This document shows, one piece after another, positions 6,072-13,537 of a stretch of 17,486 bases of DNA. Source of the DNA: Steroidobacteraceae bacterium (GTDB lineage Bacteria; Pseudomonadota; Gammaproteobacteria; Steroidobacterales; Steroidobacteraceae); the NCBI GenBank assembly GCA_013044085.1, contig JABEVI010000216.1, forward strand, positions 1 to 17,486, in the 5' to 3' direction. The translations under genes were made by a program, and so were the position numbers. The notes beneath the pieces were generated by a model. It was not told the DNA's origin. It saw nothing but the letters and a program-made list of their open reading frames with translations, and did not search any database. How positions within the stretch are numbered: position 1 is the first letter of the stretch; the number at the start of each line of letters is the position of its first letter.

Positions 6072-8652
6072 TGACGAGTTTTCCCGGAACGACGATGACC
6101 TTGCGCGCCGCACCGTCGCCGATGAATTTGCGCACGTTCGGATCGGCGAGCGCCGCCTCGCGGACGCTCTGCCCATCGGCGTTGGCGGCAACACGGATAC
6201 GGCTGCGCAGCTTGCCGTTGACCTGTACGACGATCTCGATCGTCGTCTGCTCGAGTGCCTCGGCATCGGCCGCCGGCCAGGGCTCATCGACGATGGCGCT
6301 CGTGTGCCCGAGCGCGCGCCAAAGCGCATGGGTCGCGTGCGGAATGATCGGCGAGAGGCAGAGCACGGCGGTATTCAGTCCCTCGTGGATCACGGCCCGA
6401 TCCTGCGGACCGCGCGGCGCAAATTTGCCGAGGGCGTTCAGAAGCTCCATGACCGCCGCGATCGCGGTATTGAAGGTGCGCCGCCGGCCGATATCGTCCG
6501 TGACCTTGGCAAGGGTGTGATGCGTCTGCCGACGCAGGGCCCTCTGCGCCTCGTCCAGATCGAGCCGCTCGAGCGGCTCGACGGGACCATCGGCAAGGTG
6601 GTCGTAGACCGCCTTCCACAGACGTTTGATGAACCGGTAGGCGCCCTGCACGCCCTCATCGGACCACTCGAGCGTCTGTTCCGGCGGGGCCGCGAACATC
6701 GTGAACAGCCTCGCCGTATCGGCGCCGAACTCCTCGACCAGCGCTTGCGGGTCGACGCCGTTGTTCTTCGACTTCGACATGGTGACGATGCCGCCGGATT
6801 GCACCTCGATGCCATCGGCGCGCAGGGTCGCGACGCGCCGCCGGTCACGTGGATCGAGCGTGACCTCGACATCCGCCGGATTGAAGTATTCGACCCGCCC
6901 CGAAGGCGGCTTGCGAAAGAACACCTCGTTGAGCACCATGCCCTGCGTGAACAAGTTCGAGAACGGTTCGACGCACCGAACCAGCTGCAAATCGTGCATC
7001 ACCCGAGTCCAGAATCGGGAATAGAGCAGGTGCAAAATCGCGTGCTCGATGCCGCCGATGTACTGATCCACGGGCAACCAGTAATCGACCCGTTCATCGA
7101 CCATCGCGCCCGGGTTGTCGCTGCACGCGAAGCGCAGGAAGTACCAGGAGGAGTCGACGAAGGTGTCCATCGTGTCCGTTTCGCGTCGCGCCGCCGCGCC
7201 ACAGCGCGGACAGCGGCAGGCGAGGAACTCGGCATGCTTGGCGAGCGGATTGCCGCTGCCATCCGGCACCAGATCCTCAGGCAGCAGGACCGGCAGCTGC
7301 GAGTCGGGAACCGGCACCGAGCCACACTGGGCACACTGGATGATCGGGATCGGGCAGCCCCAATAGCGTTGCCTGGAAATACCCCAGTCCCTGAGGCGCC
7401 AGATCGTCTGTTTGCCGCCAAGACCGGCCTTGGCGATATCCGCCGCGACGGCGTCGACCGCGGCCTCGTAGTCGAGACCGTCATAGGGACCTGAATTCAC
7501 ACAGCGCCCATGCTCGGCATACCAGGCCTGCCAGGCGTCAGTGGAGAAGGGTTTGCCGTCGATTTCGATGACCGGCTCGATCGGCAGCGCGTACTTCTTG
7601 GCGAACTCGAAGTCCCGCTCATCGTGCGCGGGCACACCCATCACCGCGCCCTCGCCGTAGCTCATCAGCACGTAGTTGCCGATCCACAGCGGCACCGGCT
7701 CGCCGCTCAAGGGGTGGCGCACGTGCAGCCCGGTCGGCATGCCCCGCTTCTCCTGAGTCGCAAGTTCGGACTCCATCGCCGGGCCGCGCTTGCATTCCTC
7801 GATGAAAGCCGCGAGCGCGGCGTTGCCGCGCGCGGCATACGTGGCGAGCGGATGTTCCGCGGCGACCGCGCAGAATGTCACGCCCATGATGGTATCCGGC
7901 CGCGTCGTGAATGCGCGCAAAACGCCGCTCATGCCGTCGAAGGCGTACGGGAAGCCAAGATTCAGGCCCTCGCTCCTGCCGATCCAGTTCGCCTGCATCG
8001 TGCGCACGCGTTCCGGCCAGCCGCGCATGCCTTCCAATGCGTCGAGCAACGCGGGTGCGTACCGTGTGATCCCCAGGTAGTACATCGGGATCTCGCGTTT
8101 CTCGACGAGGGCACCGGTACGCCAGCCGCGCCCGTCGATCACCTGTTCATTCGCGAGCACCGTCTGATCGACCGGATCCCAGTTCACGACCCCGGTCTTG
8201 CGATAGGCGATGCCCGCCTCGAGCATGCGCAGGAACAACCACTGGTTCCAGCGATAGTATTCCGGCCGACAGGTCGCGATCTCGCGACTCCAATCGATGG
8301 CAAGCCCCAGCGATTGGAGCTGCTTGCGCATGTACGCGATGTTCTCGTAGGTCCATTTCGCGGGAGGTACGCCGTTGGCGATCGCCGCGTTCTCCGCCGG
8401 CAGTCCGAAGGCATCCCAGCCCATCGGCTGCAGCACGTTCTTGCCGTTCATGCGCATGAAGCGCGCCAGGACGTCGCCGATCGTGTAGTTGCGGACGTGG
8501 CCCATATGGCAACGACCGCTCGGATAGGGAAACATCGACAGGCAGTAGTATTTTTCCCGGGCCGGAGCCTCGGATGGGGAAAAACAGCGGCTATCGCGCC
8601 AGTATGCTTGGGCTTCGGCCTCTACGACGGCCGGCTCGTATCGTTCTTGCAT
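6058..8652 (-). CDS. leuS: Leucyl-tRNA synthetase
   Basis: This class I aminoacyl-tRNA synthetase charges tRNA-Leu with leucine in the cytoplasm. At 864 residues it matches the E. coli enzyme (860). The HIGH-type motif is HMGH at residues 49-52 within FPYPSGRCHMGHVRNYTIGD. The CP1 editing domain has the threonine-containing segment TTRPDTIMGVTFC and then the LMSYGEGAVMGVPAHDERD stretch. A CxxC...CxxC zinc-type insertion (CAQCGSVP, CRCPRCG) is present. The KMSKS loop reads TMSKSKNNGVDP at residues 624-628 and beyond, with Thr in place of the first Lys. The C-terminal domain ends NVRKFIGDGAARKVIVVPGKLVNVV. The start at 8652 has only a weak ribosome binding site. A 56-bp gap without recognisable features separates it from corC upstream. 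Confidence 0.98.
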   Translation of the reverse strand: MQERYEPAVVEAEAQAYWRDSRCFSPSEAPAREKYYCLSMFPYPSGRCHMGHVRNYTIGDVLARFMRMNGKNVLQPMGWDAFGLPAENAAIANGVPPAKWTYENIAYMRKQLQSLGLAIDWSREIATCRPEYYRWNQWLFLRMLEAGIAYRKTGVVNWDPVDQTVLANEQVIDGRGWRTGALVEKREIPMYYLGITRYAPALLDALEGMRGWPERVRTMQANWIGRSEGLNLGFPYAFDGMSGVLRAFTTRPDTIMGVTFCAVAAEHPLATYAARGNAALAAFIEECKRGPAMESELATQEKRGMPTGLHVRHPLSGEPVPLWIGNYVLMSYGEGAVMGVPAHDERDFEFAKKYALPIEPVIEIDGKPFSTDAWQAWYAEHGRCVNSGPYDGLDYEAAVDAVAADIAKAGLGGKQTIWRLRDWGISRQRYWGCPIPIIQCAQCGSVPVPDSQLPVLLPEDLVPDGSGNPLAKHAEFLACRCPRCGAAARRETDTMDTFVDSSWYFLRFACSDNPGAMVDERVDYWLPVDQYIGGIEHAILHLLYSRFWTRVMHDLQLVRCVEPFSNLFTQGMVLNEVFFRKPPSGRVEYFNPADVEVTLDPRDRRRVATLRADGIEVQSGGIVTMSKSKNNGVDPQALVEEFGADTARLFTMFAAPPEQTLEWSDEGVQGAYRFIKRLWKAVYDHLADGPVEPLERLDLDEAQRALRRQTHHTLAKVTDDIGRRRTFNTAIAAVMELLNALGKFAPRGPQDRAVIHEGLNTAVLCLSPIIPHATHALWRALGHTSAIVDEPWPAADAEALEQTTIEIVVQVNGKLRSRIRVAANADGQSVREAALADPNVRKFIGDGAARKVIVVPGKLVNVVL

Positions 8653-8708
8653 GATGGTTGGGCAGAATACCCGAGATGACGGCAGGCCGCGATGCGCGAC
8701 CGGAGCCT

Positions 8709-9575
8709 TCAGACCCCGGCTTCATCGTCCTCTGGCGGCTCATAGTCGGCCACCGTCATCACGCGCACCAGATCGATCCGGCGCCGGTCGGCGCGCATGA
8801 TGCGAAATTCCAGTCCGCCGACCTGAATCGCCTCGCCTCGTCGTGGCAGCCGACCGAACTCCTGCATCAACAGCCCGCTGAGGGTGTCGAAATCCTTGTC
8901 GGAAAAGTGCGTTCCGAAGTACCGGTTGAAGACGCCGATCGGCGTCAAGGCCCGCACCGAGAACTCCCTGGGCCCTTCCTTGCGGATCGTCTGGTCGTCC
9001 TCGACATCGTGCTCATCGTCGATCTCACCGACGATCTGCTCGATCACATCCTCGATCGTGACGAGGCCGCAGACTCCGCCGTATTCGTCGACGACGATCG
9101 CAATGTGGTTGTGGCTGCGGCGGAACTCCTTCAGCAGCACATTCAAGCGCTTGCTCTCCGGCACGAAAACCGCGGCTCGCATGTATTCGCGTATCGCGAA
9201 CTCCTCGGCGCCGGCGATCTGCAGGCGCAGCAGATCCTTCGCGAGGAGGATTCCGACGATCTCGTCGCGGTCCTCGCCGATCACCGGGAAGCGGGAGTGC
9301 CCGGACTCGACGACCTGGGCAACGATGCGCTCGGGCGATTCATCGTGTTCGACGCACACGATCTGCGAGCGCGGCACCATGATGTCGCGCACCTGCATCT
9401 CGGCGACGGCGAGGACGCCCTCGATCATCGCCAGGGCGTCACTGTCGAACAGCCCGCGTTCGCTGTCTTCGCGCAGCTCGTCGGTCAAAGCGGCGAGATC
9501 GCGCGGTTCGCCGGTCATCGACTTGGTGATTCTTTTCAGCCAGCGGCCCGTACCGCCGTGTGATAGCTCGGACAT
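8709..9575 (-). CDS. corC: CorC/YbeX-type CBS-domain protein (Mg2+/Co2+ homeostasis)
   Basis: This is a 288-residue cytoplasmic protein of the short CorC type, without the membrane DUF21/CNNM domain. Two CBS domains follow VRDIMVPRSQIV (from about residue 63). The second contains NHIAIVVDEYGGVCGLVTIEDV, the typical end of a CorC CBS pair. It is followed by the transporter-associated CorC_HlyC domain from about residue 205, with DFDTLSGLLMQEFGRLPRRGE. CorC is linked to magnesium and cobalt efflux, and recent work ties YbeX to ribosome metabolism, fitting its position after ybeY. The start at 9575 has TAGGAG three bases upstream of the ATG. It lies 19 bp downstream of ybeY. In many gammaproteobacteria lnt follows; here leuS does. 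Confidence 0.95.
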   Translation of the reverse strand: MSELSHGGTGRWLKRITKSMTGEPRDLAALTDELREDSERGLFDSDALAMIEGVLAVAEMQVRDIMVPRSQIVCVEHDESPERIVAQVVESGHSRFPVIGEDRDEIVGILLAKDLLRLQIAGAEEFAIREYMRAAVFVPESKRLNVLLKEFRRSHNHIAIVVDEYGGVCGLVTIEDVIEQIVGEIDDEHDVEDDQTIRKEGPREFSVRALTPIGVFNRYFGTHFSDKDFDTLSGLLMQEFGRLPRRGEAIQVGGLEFRIMRADRRRIDLVRVMTVADYEPPEDDEAGV

Positions 9576-9594
9576 CGGCTCCTAGGATACTCGA

Positions 9595-10086
9595 TCAGGC
9601 GTACGGGTTGGGAAAACCAAGCCGATCAAGGAGTTGAACCTCCTTCGCCTGCATGACGCGCGCCTCCTCATCACGCTCATGGTCGAAACCGCGCAGGTGC
9701 AGTACGCCGTGAACGGTCATGTGCGCCCAATGCGCCCGCAACGCCACACCGCCGGCAGGCGCCTCGCGAGCAACCACCGGCGCGCAAATCACCAGTTCGC
9801 CGAGATGCCGCCGGCCGTCCGGGGTGCACCCGGCGCCGGTAAAGGACAACACGTTGGTCGCCTTCGGCTTGTGCCGGTAGCGCTGATTCAGGTTCCGACT
9901 CGTCGCCAGGCCCACGACCCGTACCGACAGACTCTGCGGTATAGCCGATGAATCGACCGCAGCCAGCGCCCAACGGATGAAATCCGCAGGCCTCGGAACC
10001 CAGGGCCGACGTGCCGCGTAGCTCACGGAGACATCCAGCCGCGGTTCAGCCGATCGCGGGTGGCGGTTCCGTAGCGCTCGACTCAT
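9595..10086 (-). CDS. ybeY: Endoribonuclease YbeY (16S rRNA maturation)
   Basis: YbeY is a single-strand endoribonuclease needed for 16S rRNA 3'-end processing and late ribosome quality control. The product of 163 residues (E. coli 155) carries the zinc motif MTVHGVLHLRGFDH with His126, His130 and His136. It also has NQRYRHKPKATNVLSF and HLGELVICAPV, both family hallmarks. The ATG at 10086 lies inside the end of phoH (41-bp overlap). Its ribosome binding site is weak and the first 15 or so residues are not conserved, so a start slightly downstream is possible. The phoH-ybeY-corC order is a well-known conserved gene cluster. Confidence 0.95.
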   Translation of the reverse strand: MSRALRNRHPRSAEPRLDVSVSYAARRPWVPRPADFIRWALAAVDSSAIPQSLSVRVVGLATSRNLNQRYRHKPKATNVLSFTGAGCTPDGRRHLGELVICAPVVAREAPAGGVALRAHWAHMTVHGVLHLRGFDHERDEEARVMQAKEVQLLDRLGFPNPYA

Positions 10087-11017
10087 AGGCCTGCACGATG
10101 CGCTGCACCAAGGGGTGACGCACCACATCCCGCGAACTGAACATCGTGAACGCGATACCCCGCACACCCCGCAGAATGTCGATCACGGTACGCAGCCCGG
10201 ACTGTTTCGCGCTCGGCAGATCGGTCTGCGTGATGTCACCGGTCACGACCGCCTTCGATCCAAAGCCGATGCGCGTCAAAAACATCTTCATCTGTTCGTT
10301 CGTGGTGTTCTGCGCCTCGTCGAGGATCACGAAGGAATCGTTCAACGAACGGCCACGCATGAAGGCAAGCGGCGCGACCTCGATCACATTGCGCTCGATC
10401 AGCTTCGCGACCCGCTCGAATCCCATCATTTCGTACAATGCGTCATACATCGGTCGAAGGTACGGATCGACCTTCTGCGTCAAGTCGCCCGGCAGGAACC
10501 CGAGCCGCTCGCCGGCCTCGACCGCCGGACGAACGAGCACGATCCGACGCACCCGTTCCTCCTGCAATGCCTCCACCGCGCAGGCGACCGCCAAATAAGT
10601 CTTGCCGGTTCCCGCAGGGCCGATGCCGAAAGTCAGGTCGTGCGTGCGCACGTTATGAAGATAGTCGAGCTGATTGCGGCCGCGTGCGCGCACCATTCCG
10701 CGTGCGGTGCGCACTTTCAGCTCATCGCCCGCCGGGACCGGCTCCATATCGAGTTCCTGCAGCACCAGGTGGACGCGCTGCGGATTGATCGGCTCACGCA
10801 GCGCCCGTTCGTAGAGCTGACGCAGCGCCGTTTCGGTCCTGAGCGTGGCCGCCTCACCGCCGATGAGCTGGAAGCGGTTGCCACGCCGGCGGATCTCGGT
10901 GCCCAGGCGCTCCTCGATCAGCCGCAAATGCGCGTCCAGCGGACCGCACAGATCGACCAGACGGGCGTTGTCCGCAGGTTCGATGAGCATGTCGCGCGCC
11001 GCCGGGAGGGAACTCAC
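10046..11017 (-). CDS. ybeZ: PhoH-family ATPase (YbeZ)
   Basis: This cytoplasmic P-loop NTPase belongs to the PhoH/YbeZ type, a partner of YbeY in RNA metabolism. The N-terminal part has LIEPADNARLVDLCGP, matching E. coli YbeZ, followed by a KH-like stretch with RRGNRFQLIGG. The ATPase domain has Walker A GPAGTGKT and Walker B FVILDEAQN, then TGDITQTDLP and the arginine-rich end. I chose the GTG at 11017, which overlaps the miaB stop as GTGA and gives 323 residues with a short lead-in like the E. coli protein. The alternative is the ATG at 10990 (314 residues); neither has a strong ribosome binding site. The name phoH is often used for it, but a link to phosphate regulation is not shown here. 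Confidence 0.94.
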   Translation of the reverse strand: MSSLPAARDMLIEPADNARLVDLCGPLDAHLRLIEERLGTEIRRRGNRFQLIGGEAATLRTETALRQLYERALREPINPQRVHLVLQELDMEPVPAGDELKVRTARGMVRARGRNQLDYLHNVRTHDLTFGIGPAGTGKTYLAVACAVEALQEERVRRIVLVRPAVEAGERLGFLPGDLTQKVDPYLRPMYDALYEMMGFERVAKLIERNVIEVAPLAFMRGRSLNDSFVILDEAQNTTNEQMKMFLTRIGFGSKAVVTGDITQTDLPSAKQSGLRTVIDILRGVRGIAFTMFSSRDVVRHPLVQRIVQAYESSATEPPPAIG

Positions 11018-12363
11018 GGCGAGGGCTCGTCGATGAGCCGGCCGCGCAGCGAATTCGGCATTGCCTCGGTGATTTCGACGTCGACGAAACAATCGATGAG
11101 GCTCTTCGCTGCGGATGCCGGTGGATCGAAATTCACCCACCGGTTATTGTCGGTGCGGCCGGCGAGCTGCCGTGGGTCGCGCTTCGAATGCCGCTGCACC
11201 AAGACACGCTGCCGGCTGCCGACCATCTGCTGCGAAATCGCCCGCGCCTGCGCATTCAATCGCTGCTGCAAGACAACTAGACGCTGCTGTTTGACCTCAT
11301 GCGGGACTTCATCGGGGAGAGTCGCGGCGGGGGTTCCCGGTCGACGGCTGTAGATGAAGCTGAAGGACTGGTCGAAGCCGCACTCGGCCACGAGATTCAT
11401 CGTCGCTTCGAAATCATCCTCGGTTTCACCGGGAAAACCGACGATGATGTCAGTCGAGATGCAGATGTCGGGTCGGACAGCGCGTAACTTGCGCAACTTC
11501 TGCTTGTATTCGAGCACGGTGTGCCCGCGCTTCATCGCCGCCAGAATTCTGTCCGAGCCGCTCTGAACAGGCAAGTGCATGAAATTATTGAGTTTTGGAA
11601 CATTCGCGTAAGCTTCGATCAGACTGTCGTTGAAATCCAGCGGATGCGAGGTCGTGAAGCGGATGCGCTCGATGGGGATGATCGCCGCGACATAATGGAT
11701 CAGGGTCGCCAGGTCCGCGCTCGCACCGTCCCGCATCGAACCCGCGTACGCATTGACATTCTGGCCGAGCAGCGTCACCTCACGTACGCCCTGGGACGCC
11801 AATTGCGAGATCTCGGCGATCACCTGTTCAAACGGGCGGCTAACTTCATCGCCACGCGTGTAGGGCACGACGCAGAAACTACAATACTTGCTGCAACCCT
11901 CCATGATCGACACGAACGCCGTCGCGCCTGCCGCCTGCGCGTCCGGCAGTCGGTCGAATTTCTCGATCTCGGGAAAGCTGACGTCGATTTGCGGTCGACC
12001 GGTGCGCTTCAGGCCTCGGATCATCTCCGGCAGCCGATGCAAGGTCTGCGGGCCGAACACGAGATCCACGAACGGCGCCCGCGCCGTGATGCCCTCTCCC
12101 TCCTGGCTCGCGACACAACCACCGACACCGATGACCAGCTGCGGACGGCGCTGTTTGAGCAGTCGCCACTCGCCGAGCAAGGAAAAGACCTTTTCCTGAG
12201 CCTTTTCGCGCACCGAACAGGTATTGACCAAGAGCACGTCGGCAGCCTCCGGGTCCTCGGTAACCGTCATGCCATCGGCCGCCCGCAGCACGTCCCGCAT
12301 CTTGTCGGAATCGTACTCATTCATTTGGCAGCCAAAGGTCTTGATGTATAAGAGTCCGGGCAT
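11014..12363 (-). CDS. miaB: tRNA-2-methylthio-N6-dimethylallyladenosine synthase MiaB
   Basis: MiaB is a radical-SAM methylthiotransferase that converts i6A37 to ms2i6A37 in tRNAs reading UNN codons. The 449-residue product (E. coli 474) has the three N-terminal cysteines for the auxiliary cluster: Cys12 in TFGCQMNEYDS, Cys49 in VNTCSVREKA and Cys83 in VGGCVASQEG. The radical-SAM motif CSKYCSFC has Cys157, 161 and 164. A TRAM domain with the ending EITEAMPNSLRGRL closes the protein. The start at 12363 puts the conserved YIKTFGCQMN at the usual distance from the N-terminus. It is the first gene of the long minus-strand run, and its stop overlaps the GTG of phoH. Confidence 0.97.
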   Translation of the reverse strand: MPGLLYIKTFGCQMNEYDSDKMRDVLRAADGMTVTEDPEAADVLLVNTCSVREKAQEKVFSLLGEWRLLKQRRPQLVIGVGGCVASQEGEGITARAPFVDLVFGPQTLHRLPEMIRGLKRTGRPQIDVSFPEIEKFDRLPDAQAAGATAFVSIMEGCSKYCSFCVVPYTRGDEVSRPFEQVIAEISQLASQGVREVTLLGQNVNAYAGSMRDGASADLATLIHYVAAIIPIERIRFTTSHPLDFNDSLIEAYANVPKLNNFMHLPVQSGSDRILAAMKRGHTVLEYKQKLRKLRAVRPDICISTDIIVGFPGETEDDFEATMNLVAECGFDQSFSFIYSRRPGTPAATLPDEVPHEVKQQRLVVLQQRLNAQARAISQQMVGSRQRVLVQRHSKRDPRQLAGRTDNNRWVNFDPPASAAKSLIDCFVDVEITEAMPNSLRGRLIDEPSP

Positions 12364-12401
12364 AGGCTCGCGTCGAAAAGGCCGATAAGATACTCGCAAC
12401 C
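12364..12401. promoter_or_regulatory. Very short (38 bp) divergent miaB/def intergenic region
   Basis: Only 38 bp separate the miaB and def start codons. The AT-rich core GATAAGATACT offers a -10-like hexamer in each direction (TAAGAT at 12386-12391 on plus, TATCTT at 12388-12393 on minus), but no clear -35 boxes. If both genes are transcribed from here, the promoters overlap each other and the flanking coding sequence. Confidence 0.3.
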
Positions 12402-12935
12402 ATGGCAATTCGCGAAGTTCTCAAGATGGGCGACCCGAGGCTTCTCGCGGTCGCGGCACCGGTCGCCAACCTCGGCACCGCGGAATTCGAGGCCTTGCTG
12501 ACCGACATGTGGGACACGATGCGCCACCTGGATGGTGCCGGTCTTGCTGCGCCGCAAATCGGCGTCGGCCTACGCGTCGTCATCTTCGAGGTCGACCATA
12601 ATCCGCGCTATCCGGATGCCGAGGCGGTCCCGCGGACCGTCCTGATCAACCCAGTGCTGACACCGCTCGGCGAGGACCTGGAGGATGGCTGGGAAGGCTG
12701 CCTCTCCGTGCCCGGGATGCGGGGTTTGGTGCCCCGTTATCGCACGCTACGCTACACCGGCGTCGATGCCGAAGGCCGGCCCCTCGACCGCACGGTGAGC
12801 GGTTTTCATGCACGCGTCGTGCAACACGAAACGGACCATCTCGATGGCATCCTCTATCCGCGGCGTATTCGCGACCTGCGACAGTTCGGGTTCAGCGACG
12901 CCCTGTTCCCGGGCGAGGACCTCGCAGACGATTGA
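12402..12935 (+). CDS. def: Peptide deformylase
   Basis: This enzyme removes the formyl group from the initiator methionine of new proteins. The 177-residue product has all three motifs: motif 1 GAGLAAPQIG (residues 45-54), motif 2 EGCLSVP with the metal ligand Cys100, and motif 3 QHETDH with ligands His142 and His146 and catalytic Glu143. All catalytic residues are intact. The short acidic C-terminus (PGEDLADD) and length are usual for the type seen in gammaproteobacteria. It is not followed by fmt as in E. coli, but stands alone between divergent miaB and convergent ssb. It could be one of several def copies in the genome. Confidence 0.96.
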   Translation: MAIREVLKMGDPRLLAVAAPVANLGTAEFEALLTDMWDTMRHLDGAGLAAPQIGVGLRVVIFEVDHNPRYPDAEAVPRTVLINPVLTPLGEDLEDGWEGCLSVPGMRGLVPRYRTLRYTGVDAEGRPLDRTVSGFHARVVQHETDHLDGILYPRRIRDLRQFGFSDALFPGEDLADD

Positions 12936-12937
12936 TG

Positions 12938-12960
12938 CCCGGTTCGTCCCTCAGAACGGG
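12938..12960. terminator. Possible bidirectional hairpin at the def/ssb convergent junction
   Basis: CCCGGTTC at 12938-12945 pairs with GAACGGG at 12954-12960 (seven pairs with one bulged G, 8-base loop). It lies exactly across the 15-bp gap between the def and ssb stop codons and includes the last ssb codons. There is no T run on either side, so termination is plausible by position only. Confidence 0.3.
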
Positions 12961-13415
12961 ATATCGTCGTCGAAATCCTCTTTGCCGCCGGCCTGTGCGG
13001 GAGGCGCCGACTGATCGAAATCTTCGCGTGGCGGCGCCGAACCTGGCGCCCGTTCACCCGCACCACCGCTCATCCCGCCGCGACCACCGAGCATCTGCAT
13101 GTTATCGGCGATGATTTCGGTCGTATAGCGGTCGGCTCCCTGCTTGTCCTGCCACTTGCGTGTTCGCAGGCGCCCCTCGATGAACACCTGGGAACCTTTG
13201 CGCAAATATTCGGCGGCGATCTCCCCCAAGCGCCCGAAGAACGCGACATGATGCCATTCGGTCCGCTCCTGCTGGGCCCCGGATGCCTTGTCCTTCCACG
13301 ACTCGCTGGTCGCTATCCGCACGTTGGTCACCGTCATCCCGCTCGGCATCGAGCGAGTCTCGGGGTCCGCGCCAAGATTGCCGACCAAAATAACCTTGTT
13401 GACTCCACGTGCCAT
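12951..13415 (-). CDS. ssb: Single-stranded DNA-binding protein
   Basis: SSB coats single-stranded DNA in replication and repair and recruits partner proteins by its C-terminal tip. The 154-residue product starts MARGVNKVILVGNLGADPE, the classic N-terminus of the OB-fold domain, and runs through WHHVAFFGRLGEIAAEYLRKG to about residue 110. A glycine/proline-rich linker (GGRGGMSGGAG) then leads to the acidic tip DFDDDIPF. The start at 13415 has GGAG eight bases upstream. It is divergent from uvrA, as in E. coli. A candidate -10, TACAAT on the minus strand (13451-13456), lies about 36 bp upstream without a good -35. Confidence 0.97.
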   Translation of the reverse strand: MARGVNKVILVGNLGADPETRSMPSGMTVTNVRIATSESWKDKASGAQQERTEWHHVAFFGRLGEIAAEYLRKGSQVFIEGRLRTRKWQDKQGADRYTTEIIADNMQMLGGRGGMSGGAGERAPGSAPPREDFDQSAPPAQAGGKEDFDDDIPF

Positions 13416-13537
13416 GACGAACTCCGCTTGAATTGACGCTACCCTCAAGGATTGTACACGGCCCCGCGCGTCCCCGAGGCGCTCGAGCGACAGGGGTTAG
13501 CGCCCAAGCACCTCCTCGCAGTATCATGTGCGGTCCC
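13416..13537. promoter_or_regulatory. Divergent ssb/uvrA regulatory region
   Basis: These 122 bp must hold the promoters for both genes. Visible candidates are TACAAT (13451-13456, minus) for ssb and TATCAT (13522-13527, plus) for uvrA. The latter lies very close to the uvrA start codon and may not be functional. In E. coli this region contains a LexA box; I see no CTG-N10-CAG palindrome or close variant here, nor the alpha/xanthomonad-type repeats. Confidence 0.35.

Noticed and set aside
5992..7494. Long plus-strand open frame (500 codons) opposite leuS
   Set aside because: It is antisense to an unmistakable leuS, with arginine/aspartate-rich composition typical of the complementary frame of GC-rich genes, and shows no recognisable domain.
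7510..8679. Plus-strand open frame of 389 codons opposite the 5' half of leuS
   Set aside because: Complementary shadow of leuS; the histidine/arginine-rich product has no family features.
8653..8708. Remnant of lnt between corC and leuS
   Set aside because: Only 56 bp are present and no Lnt-like peptide is visible in any frame.
10115..11353. Plus-strand open frame of 412 codons opposite phoH and miaB
   Set aside because: It crosses the junction of two well-identified minus-strand genes and has no recognisable motif.
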